Position numbers and translations under genes: made by a program. Shown here piece after piece: positions 1-4,568 of a stretch of DNA of 5,511 nt; positions within the stretch are counted from its first letter, which is position 1, and every line of letters starts with the position of its first letter. The notes under the pieces were generated by a model. It did no database searches and was not told the origin of the DNA. It saw only the letters and a program-made list of their open reading frames with translations. The DNA lies in NCBI GenBank assembly GCA_900555805.1, contig USMJ01000095.1, forward strand, positions 1 through 5,511, written 5' to 3'. The stretch is from an uncultured Oscillospiraceae bacterium (lineage in GTDB: Bacteria; Bacillota; Clostridia; Oscillospirales; Acutalibacteraceae).

Positions 1-168
1 GGCTACCCCGATGAAGATAAGCGCGCCCGAGCCTGTCGCTCCGAGCCACGCGACCTTCGTTACGTACGACAAAAGCATAAAGAGTATCGAAATTCCCGCG
101 GCCGAATAGACGGCGACGAGACTTTTTGAGGTCTGTTTGAATTCGTTCTTGATGAGCTTACCAAGCAT
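1..168 (-). CDS. ABC-2 type transporter permease, N-terminal part only
   Basis: Membrane subunit that should pair with the ATPase encoded immediately upstream. Only the first 56 codons lie in the window; the gene continues past base 1. The visible protein begins MLGKLIKNEFKQTSKSL, a short basic cytoplasmic leader of the kind seen on clostridial ABC-2 permeases, followed by a hydrophobic stretch at about residues 17-35 (the first membrane segment) and another hydrophobic run beginning near residue 47. The start is the ATG at 168-166, supported by a near-perfect Shine-Dalgarno AAGGAGGTG seven bases upstream. The start overlaps the end of the ATPase gene by 11 nt, which suggests translational coupling and equal production of the two subunits. 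The substrate cannot be told from this fragment. The assignment rests on the N-terminal style plus the linkage to the ATPase. Confidence 0.8.
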   Translation of the reverse strand, partial: MLGKLIKNEFKQTSKSLVAVYSAAGISILFMLLSYVTKVAWLGATGSGALIFIGVA

Positions 169-859
169 ATGCGAACACCTCCTTGAAAATATCCTCGACG
201 GTTCTGCCCTCTTGCTTTATCTTTTCGACGTCGGCGTTGAGGACGAGCTTTCCCCTTGATATCATCAGCGCCCTGTCGAGCACGGGCTCGATATCATGGA
301 TAAGGTGAGTCGACATCAGAACTGTCGAATGTTCGGCGTAGTTGTTCATTATCAGCGAAAGGATGGCGTCTCTCGCCGCCGGGTCGACGCCGCCGAGAGG
401 TTCGTCTAAGATATAAAGCTTCGCTCTTCGGCTCATGACGAGGATGAGGCTTATTTTTTCCTGCTGACCCTTTGACATGGTTTTGATCTTCTGTTTCATG
501 TCGAGATCAAAGTCGTGAATCATCTTTTCGGCTTTCTCGGTGTCGAAGTCCGCATAAAAATCGGCGAAATACTTCAGCGCGTCTACGGGCCTCATCCAGT
601 CGGGAAGATATGATTTTTCCGGAAGATAAGCGATAATGCTTTTTGAATGTACTCCCGGCTTCTCGCCGTCGATGAGAATGCTGCCTTCGTAGTCTTTTAT
701 CAGCCCGGTCAGGGTTTTTATAAGCGTGGTTTTGCCGCAGCCGTTGGGACCGAGCAGGCCGATAATCTGATTTTCACCGAGAGAAAGCGAAATACCGTCC
801 AAAACGACCTTCTTGCCGTAAGACTTTTTCAGGTTCTCTATTTTGATAATATCGTTCAT
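158..859 (-). CDS. ABC transporter ATP-binding protein (ABC-2 / YtrB-like exporter type)
   Basis: Cytoplasmic ATPase subunit, 233 residues, about the usual size for a single nucleotide-binding domain. Visible motifs in order: Walker A GPNGCGKT at 37-44; YLPE at 78-81, where the Q-loop has Glu in place of Gln; signature MSKGQQEK at 128-135 (a variant of LSGGQ); Walker B LYILDEP at 148-154 with catalytic Glu153; D-loop GGVDP at 156-160; switch His185 in STH. All catalytic residues for ATP hydrolysis are present. The start chosen is the ATG at 859-857 (MNDIIKIENL), which places the first beta strand as in the family and is preceded by a moderate AAAGAGGGT site at 866-874. An upstream in-frame extension to 949 would run into the preceding gene and adds a non-family sequence. 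It lies 23 nt after the large membrane protein gene and overlaps the permease gene by 11 nt. The family includes exporters of peptides, antibiotics and unknown substrates; the actual substrate is not visible. Confidence 0.93.
   Translation of the reverse strand: MNDIIKIENLKKSYGKKVVLDGISLSLGENQIIGLLGPNGCGKTTLIKTLTGLIKDYEGSILIDGEKPGVHSKSIIAYLPEKSYLPDWMRPVDALKYFADFYADFDTEKAEKMIHDFDLDMKQKIKTMSKGQQEKISLILVMSRRAKLYILDEPLGGVDPAARDAILSLIMNNYAEHSTVLMSTHLIHDIEPVLDRALMISRGKLVLNADVEKIKQEGRTVEDIFKEVFAYAW
176..184 (-). promoter_or_regulatory. Strong Shine-Dalgarno of the permease gene, inside the ATPase coding end
   Basis: On the minus strand this reads AAGGAGGTG, a nine-base match to the anti-Shine-Dalgarno, seven bases before the ATG at 168. 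It lies within the last codons of the ABC ATPase gene and fixes the permease start. Confidence 0.85.
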
Positions 860-882
860 CGAATTACCCTCTTTCGTCTTGT

Positions 883-3447
883 TTATTTTCTGCTCGTCAC
901 GATGAGCGCGATGACCGTCCAGATGGCGTGATAGCCCATGACGATCCACTCGTTGACGAAGTATTTTGTGGCAACTATATTCAGAACAAGCGTCAGAACA
1001 AGCGCGAAGAACATACTGATGCTTTGAATGAGCATTGTCAGGCTCTGAACGTCATAAAGTCTGAACGCCGCGTTTATAACTCTCAGCGAGCCTGTGATGT
1101 TGCGCTTGAAGATAAGGCCCGTCCGTTTCTGTTTCGCCGTTTTGTCTATCTCTTTTCTGATAGTCTTTGTTCCCGTCGAACTGACGGTCTTTATTGAATC
1201 GGGGTTAACGCCGAGCGTTGTGGCGACGAACTCCTCGTCGATATTCGGGTCGGTCGTCATAAGCATAAGTATAACGCCCGTCTTATAGAGCTTCTCAAGC
1301 TGTTTCTTTGCCTGTCTGCCGATGAAATATTCGGCGCAGAACATGGCGACGACCTGAGTGTCTACAGCGAAGTAGAATACTCTCTTCCCCTCGTCGAGGT
1401 AGCCTCTTTCGGTATATTCCGGGGGTACCTCCATATTATGATTTATCATCATCTGTCTTGTTCCGAGAAGAACGCACTTGTTATTCGCCCAGCCCGAAAG
1501 CCCGAGCTTTTCCTCATATTTCATGTCTTCGATCTCGGGCAGATCCAGATTCTGTTCCTTCATGAGGTTTTCGACCTCTTTTGAGAGAACTCCGCCCGAA
1601 GAAGAAAGCATGGCGCATACCGTCTGAAAAGCGCTCAAAGTGCTTACACCGGCTCTCGAATTTATGATATGAAAATGCGATATCTCACCGGAGAAGATAT
1701 CGGCGGTGTCGAGAACTATGGCGTCGGTGTCGTCGATATATTCGACCGCCTCATAGCCGAGTATCTCGCATCCGCTGATGTTGAGCTTGTCATTCGTGTT
1801 CGATATAAGGCTTGTCAGAACCGTCGTCAAAAATGCGGGACAGCATAAAAGGACGGTCGATATCATTCCGAGAGAGAACGCTCTCACTCCGCCGTAGGTG
1901 AACGCCGCAAGCGATCCGCTGACCGCGCCGCAAACAAGCAGGAGCGGAATTATGACCCTGAGGTATGCGTTCTGCTTATCCTTGACGGTGGAGCTATCCA
2001 TAAACGAGTCGGGAACTTCGACCTCTCCGGCGCAGAGTATGTTCGGCTCTTTCGAGGAGCTTATACCGCCGGCGAGCTTTTCCGCGTTTTTCGTCAGCGG
2101 ATAAATTCCGAGAAGCCGCTCGTTCTTCGTTATCGTGTTCAGGTTCTTGAGTATCATTTTGTTTTCGCGCATATCCGCCGCCGCGCTCATTAGAGCGACG
2201 AAACAGACAGGAAGCGTGAATGTAAGCGTTTCTTTTCCGACGGGCTGTCTCAACGCGAGCATGACCGACGAATGGAAGATATTGACAACGCTCACCAAAA
2301 GCAGATAAAGTTCATTTGTGAATTCGAATTTTTCGCTGTTTCGAAGTTTTTCTATAAACGCCGACAGCGCCGCCGCGAACGGAAGCAAAGCAAGAACAAG
2401 CGAAAAAGCATAGAATATAACGCATTTATCAGCCATGACGACGGAAAGCTTTTCGAGCTTTCCCGAAGTGTAAACGGCTTTTATTATCTCCGTTATAAAA
2501 GTGGCGGCGAAAGCGGCTGTCAGAATAATTAGTCTGACTTTCTGCTTTTCGTTCTCGTTTTTAAGTCGGAGCTTGACCCTGCCGACGTCTATTTTTTCAT
2601 ACACCTTGCTGTTTCGCTTTTTGATAAGCTCGTTTCGCTTGGTGTTTTCTTTTTTTGGCTTTTTAACCTTGTCGACCGCCGTGAAGATATCGTCCTCGCC
2701 GTTCATCTTGACCGAGTCGAGAACGCTCGGCGAAACGAGTTCTTCCTCCTCGGCTATCGGGCTGTCGGTTATACTTTCGGTGAACAGGCGGAATCTGTCT
2801 ATCTTCTCCTGTCTCGCCTCGTTGAACTGCTTTTCAAGCTCGTCCTCCTGCGAGATTTCGGCGTTTTCTTCGGAAATTACCTTTGTTTTTCCGTCGTCCG
2901 CCGCCAAGTCGGGTTCGGGCTTTTTGAAGACCCTCGTCTTCCCTGCCCTCTCCTTTTCGATTTTTTTCTTGGTGAAAAGTTCCTTGAACGACGGTACGTT
3001 CGGCTTTTCTTCTTCGCCTACGGTTTTCTGCCCGGCGTTACCGTTTTCATCGTCGGGGGAAGTCTCCTCCTGCGGTTCGGACGGTTTCTGCGGCTCGGGC
3101 TGTTCCTGCGAAAGCGTAGCGCTTTCCGTGTATTCCAAGGTTGGTTCTTTCGAAACTTCTTCCTTCGAAATCGGTTCTTCAATTTTGGCTTCGGGTTCGG
3201 CGGGCTTGATAATGACCTCCGTGTCCGACGGCTTCACGGGCTTATAGCTTTCATCCGAATCATAATCGCCGAAGACGGTCGAGGAATCCATATCGCCGTC
3301 ATCGTCGGTCATTATTTCCCGTACGGGCTCTTCATATTCGTTTTTCTCTTCAAATATATCTTCAACGGCGAGCGAACCGCCGCTTCTTTTTTGCTTTATG
3401 CTTTCAAGAATTTCGTCAACAGAGAGTTCTTTTCTGTCCTCTGCCAT
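883..3447 (-). CDS. P-type ATPase-derived membrane protein, probable pseudoenzyme, with acidic N-terminal extension
   Basis: Function unknown; 854 residues. Residues 1 to about 300 are rich in Glu, Asp, Lys, Pro and Ser and are probably disordered and cytoplasmic, apart from a short helix-like SVDEILESIK near residues 9-18. Predicted membrane helices lie at about 304-326, 342-364, 379-399, 408-424, 496-517, 523-549, 803-826 and 834-851, the 4+2+2 order of P1B metal ATPases. Helix 6 has Cys536-Pro537-Ala538 where CPC is expected. The phosphorylation site keeps Asp580 but reads DTADIFS for DKTGTLT. The nucleotide-binding region is recognisable (GLSG 649-652, LLGTRQMM 660-667, EGKRVFYFAVD 686-696). 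TGDN appears as TTDPN (731-735). The actuator loop (about 427-495) is short and lacks TGE, and no GDGxNDxP is present before helix 7. Ion pumping is therefore unlikely (inference). The ATG at 3447 is chosen over an in-frame GTG at 3456 because AAAGGGAG sits 8 nt upstream of it. The gene follows rlmB by 15 nt. Confidence 0.85.
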   Translation of the reverse strand: MAEDRKELSVDEILESIKQKRSGGSLAVEDIFEEKNEYEEPVREIMTDDDGDMDSSTVFGDYDSDESYKPVKPSDTEVIIKPAEPEAKIEEPISKEEVSKEPTLEYTESATLSQEQPEPQKPSEPQEETSPDDENGNAGQKTVGEEEKPNVPSFKELFTKKKIEKERAGKTRVFKKPEPDLAADDGKTKVISEENAEISQEDELEKQFNEARQEKIDRFRLFTESITDSPIAEEEELVSPSVLDSVKMNGEDDIFTAVDKVKKPKKENTKRNELIKKRNSKVYEKIDVGRVKLRLKNENEKQKVRLIILTAAFAATFITEIIKAVYTSGKLEKLSVVMADKCVIFYAFSLVLALLPFAAALSAFIEKLRNSEKFEFTNELYLLLVSVVNIFHSSVMLALRQPVGKETLTFTLPVCFVALMSAAADMRENKMILKNLNTITKNERLLGIYPLTKNAEKLAGGISSSKEPNILCAGEVEVPDSFMDSSTVKDKQNAYLRVIIPLLLVCGAVSGSLAAFTYGGVRAFSLGMISTVLLCCPAFLTTVLTSLISNTNDKLNISGCEILGYEAVEYIDDTDAIVLDTADIFSGEISHFHIINSRAGVSTLSAFQTVCAMLSSSGGVLSKEVENLMKEQNLDLPEIEDMKYEEKLGLSGWANNKCVLLGTRQMMINHNMEVPPEYTERGYLDEGKRVFYFAVDTQVVAMFCAEYFIGRQAKKQLEKLYKTGVILMLMTTDPNIDEEFVATTLGVNPDSIKTVSSTGTKTIRKEIDKTAKQKRTGLIFKRNITGSLRVINAAFRLYDVQSLTMLIQSISMFFALVLTLVLNIVATKYFVNEWIVMGYHAIWTVIALIVTSRK

Positions 3448-3455
3448 TTTTCCCA

Positions 3456-3463
3456 CTCCCTTT
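3456..3463 (-). promoter_or_regulatory. Shine-Dalgarno of the P-type ATPase-like gene, touching the rlmB stop
   Basis: The minus strand reads AAAGGGAG, eight bases before the ATG at 3447. Its first base is the last base of the rlmB TAA stop codon (3465-3463). The in-frame GTG at 3456 overlaps this site itself, so the downstream ATG is the better start. The layout suggests translation of the two genes is coupled. Confidence 0.7.
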
Positions 3464-4248
3464 TATTTTGCTTTTATATCCGATCTTTGTCTTGATATCT
3501 CATACATTAAAATTCCTGCCGCAACGGAAGCGTTGAGCGATGTTATATGCCCTTTCATCGGCAGGGATACCATGAAGTCGCATTTTTCCTTGACAAGTCT
3601 GCCTATACCGTTGCCTTCAGAACCGATCACCAATCCGACCGCGCCTTTATAATCCTGCTGACACCAGGTTGTACCGTTCATATCGGCGCCGTATATCCAC
3701 AGACCGCGTTTCTTGAGCTCGTCAATAGTTCCTGGCAGGTTCGCCACCTTCGCCACGGGGACGTATTCGAGCGCTCCCGCCGCCGTTTTGGCGACCGAAA
3801 AACTGAGCGAAGCCGAGCGCCTTCTCGGGATTATAACTCCGTGCGCTCCGGCTGTCTCCGCCGTTCTGACGATGGCGCCGAGGTTTCTGGGATCCTCAAG
3901 CTCGTCGAGAATGAGGATGAACGGCTCTTCGCCGCGCTCTTTCGCGAGGTCGAACATATCGTCAACCGTCGCGTATTCGTGTGCGGCGGCAAACATGATG
4001 ACGCCCTGATGGTTCGCGTTCGAACACATCGAATCGAGCTTTTTTCCGTCAACCTCTTTTATGACGATTCCCCTGTCACGGCACTGCGCTATGATTCTTC
4101 CGAGCGAGCCGTTTTTCTCTCCCCTCGTCACGAGAACGGCGTCTATCGGTCTGCCGCTCGCGAGCGCTTCTGAAACCGCGTTTCTTCCTATTATCATATC
4201 GGGATTTTCGTTTTCCCTGATTTTTTCGTTGTCTCTTTCTCTTGCCAT
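3463..4248 (-). CDS. rlmB: 23S rRNA (guanosine-2'-O-)-methyltransferase RlmB, SpoU/TrmH family
   Basis: SPOUT-class enzyme that transfers a methyl group from S-adenosylmethionine to a ribose 2'-OH; in E. coli RlmB the target is G2251 of 23S rRNA. The protein has 261 residues, close to the family size. After about 17 charged residues comes a substrate-binding domain (starting IIGRNAVSEAL, about 19-95), then the knotted SPOUT domain. Motif 1 is DPRNLGAIVRTAE at 119-131 with conserved Asn122 and Arg128; motif 2 is IGSEGNGIGR at 208-217; motif 3 is LPMKGHITSLNASVAAGI at 229-246. All three are intact, so the enzyme should be active. The start is the ATG at 4248, with GGAGAG at 4253-4258. A TTG at 4293 could extend it by 15 codons but falls at or before the likely transcription start. 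It is the first gene of the leftward operon. The exact target nucleotide, and the distinction from other TrmH-type paralogues, is by family resemblance only. Confidence 0.93.
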   Translation of the reverse strand: MARERDNEKIRENENPDMIIGRNAVSEALASGRPIDAVLVTRGEKNGSLGRIIAQCRDRGIVIKEVDGKKLDSMCSNANHQGVIMFAAAHEYATVDDMFDLAKERGEEPFILILDELEDPRNLGAIVRTAETAGAHGVIIPRRRSASLSFSVAKTAAGALEYVPVAKVANLPGTIDELKKRGLWIYGADMNGTTWCQQDYKGAVGLVIGSEGNGIGRLVKEKCDFMVSLPMKGHITSLNASVAAGILMYEISRQRSDIKAK

Positions 4249-4252
4249 AAAG

Positions 4253-4258
4253 CTCTCC
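4253..4258 (-). promoter_or_regulatory. Shine-Dalgarno of rlmB
   Basis: The minus strand reads GGAGAG, with the GGAG core six bases before the ATG at 4248. It decides the start in favour of this ATG over the in-frame TTG at 4293, which has no such site. Confidence 0.7.
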
Positions 4259-4298
4259 AAACCTAACCGAGCCTGATACTCGATTATCCTCAACTTAT

Positions 4299-4307
4299 AT
4301 TATATCA
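4299..4307 (-). promoter_or_regulatory. Extended -10 promoter of the rlmB operon
   Basis: Read on the minus strand this is TGATATAAT, a consensus TATAAT -10 box preceded by the TGN extension. No good -35 box is found 16-19 bases upstream (the 17-nt position reads CAATAT), but the upstream stretch is rich in A-tracts (minus-strand A8 at 4352-4345) that could act as an UP-like element. The predicted transcription start is near 4292, giving a leader of about 44 nt before the rlmB ATG. Confidence 0.6.
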
Positions 4308-4319
4308 GTATACAGTATA
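4306..4319. repeat. 7-bp tandem repeat / near-palindrome in the rlmB promoter spacer
   Basis: CAGTATA occurs twice in direct succession. The overlapping stretch 4308-4320 also reads as a near inverted repeat, GTATAC-A-GTATAA. It lies just upstream of the -10 box of the leftward promoter, where a repressor could block RNA polymerase, so it could be an operator. It could equally be alternative -10 sequences (TATACT twice on the minus strand) or chance in AT-rich DNA. Confidence 0.35.
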
Positions 4320-4350
4320 ACATATTGCTGATTTAAAAGCACTATTTTTT

Positions 4351-4382
4351 TTGAACTTTTTAAGTAAATATATTGTTAATAT
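4351..4382 (+). promoter_or_regulatory. Possible weak promoter for the orphan structured RNA
   Basis: TTGAAC at 4351-4356 resembles a -35 box and TAATAT at 4377-4382, preceded by TGT, resembles an extended -10 box. The 20-nt spacer is longer than the preferred 17, so only the extended -10 could carry it. The -10 also lies in a small inverted repeat (ATATT-GTT-AATAT, 4370-4382). If active, it would start RNA near 4389. Support is weak. Confidence 0.2.
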
Positions 4383-4388
4383 GCATGA

Positions 4389-4492
4389 ATTTTTTGCTTT
4401 TGTTTTGCGGTACGCCGATGTGGGTTCTGAGCCAAGGATAACCGATCGGGCGCCGCCCCGTTCTCCCGTCGGACGGGAAAATTTATTTTTTC
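4389..4492 (+). ncRNA. Candidate small RNA: long imperfect hairpin followed by a terminator
   Basis: The 5' end is inferred from the weak promoter candidate and the 3' end from the terminator. A compound stem can be built by hand at 4407-4456: GCGG (4407-4410) pairs with CCGC (4453-4456); GCCGAT (4414-4419) pairs with ATCGG-C (4445-4451, one bulged G); GGTT (4423-4426) pairs with AACC (4440-4443); the apical loop contains GAGCCAAGGA. A second, G+C-rich hairpin with a U-rich tail follows. The block is much richer in G+C than the AT-rich DNA on either side. I do not recognise it as 6S, SRP, tmRNA, RNase P or a known riboswitch. It could instead be a fragment of regulatory DNA or a relic of a lost gene's terminator. 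Confidence 0.3.
4465..4491 (+). terminator. Rightward intrinsic-terminator-like hairpin with no gene before it
   Basis: CCCGT-CGG-ACGGG (4465-4477) forms a 5-bp perfect stem, followed by AAAATTTATTTTTT (4478-4491). A second pairing is possible: CCCGTTC at 4457-4463 can pair with GGACGGG at 4471-4477, with one G-U pair, so two mutually exclusive hairpins share the right arm. The minus-strand reading has no U-tract after the stem, so it would act rightward only. The stem is short and four As separate it from the T-run, so efficiency is uncertain. It would shield the promoter at 4519 from upstream transcription. Confidence 0.45.
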
Positions 4493-4518
4493 GTCCGCAA
4501 CAACTCGCCGCCCTTTTG

Positions 4519-4547
4519 TTGAAAATTTCGCTTGAGGGTGTTATAAT
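4519..4547 (+). promoter_or_regulatory. Near-consensus SigA promoter of the SseB-domain gene
   Basis: TTGAAA (-35, 4519-4524), a 17-base spacer, then TATAAT (-10, 4542-4547) preceded by TGT (4539-4541), so the -10 is also extended. The expected transcription start is near 4554, leaving only about 15 nt before the ATG at 4569, almost all of it the ribosome-binding site. This predicts strong, housekeeping-type expression with no room for a leader-based switch. Confidence 0.85.
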
Positions 4548-4554
4548 AATCAAC

Positions 4555-4564
4555 AAGGCGGTGA
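4555..4564 (+). promoter_or_regulatory. Shine-Dalgarno of the SseB-domain gene
   Basis: AAGGCGGTGA differs from AAGGAGGTGA at one base, and its GGCGG core is seven bases before the ATG at 4569. It supports 4569 over the second in-frame ATG at 4575 (residue 3), which would be 13 bases away. Confidence 0.8.
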
Positions 4565-4568
4565 TACT

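Noticed and set aside
860..949. N-terminal extension of the ABC ATPase by 30 codons
   Set aside because: It would overlap the preceding gene and adds Arg/His-rich sequence foreign to the family; the ATG at 859 has a ribosome-binding site and starts the conserved first strand.
2501..3247. Rightward 248-residue open frame rich in Ser and Phe
   Set aside because: It is the antisense of the acidic Glu/Ser/Lys-rich tail of the leftward gene; the composition is a mirror of GAA/GAG/AAG/TCG codons and no ribosome-binding site or family pattern is seen.
883..3447. Annotation as a working copper or cation pump
   Set aside because: The overall fold fits, but the TGE, DKTGT, CPC and GDGxNDxP motifs needed for transport are missing or changed.
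3547..4173. Rightward 208-residue open frame opposite rlmB
   Set aside because: rlmB has all its SPOUT motifs in the other strand, and this frame shows no recognisable domain.
4405..4416. Minus-strand GGCGTACCGC resembling the T-box GGTACCGC core
   Set aside because: No terminator follows it on the minus strand, the other T-box elements are missing, and the downstream gene is rlmB, not an aminoacyl-tRNA or amino-acid gene.
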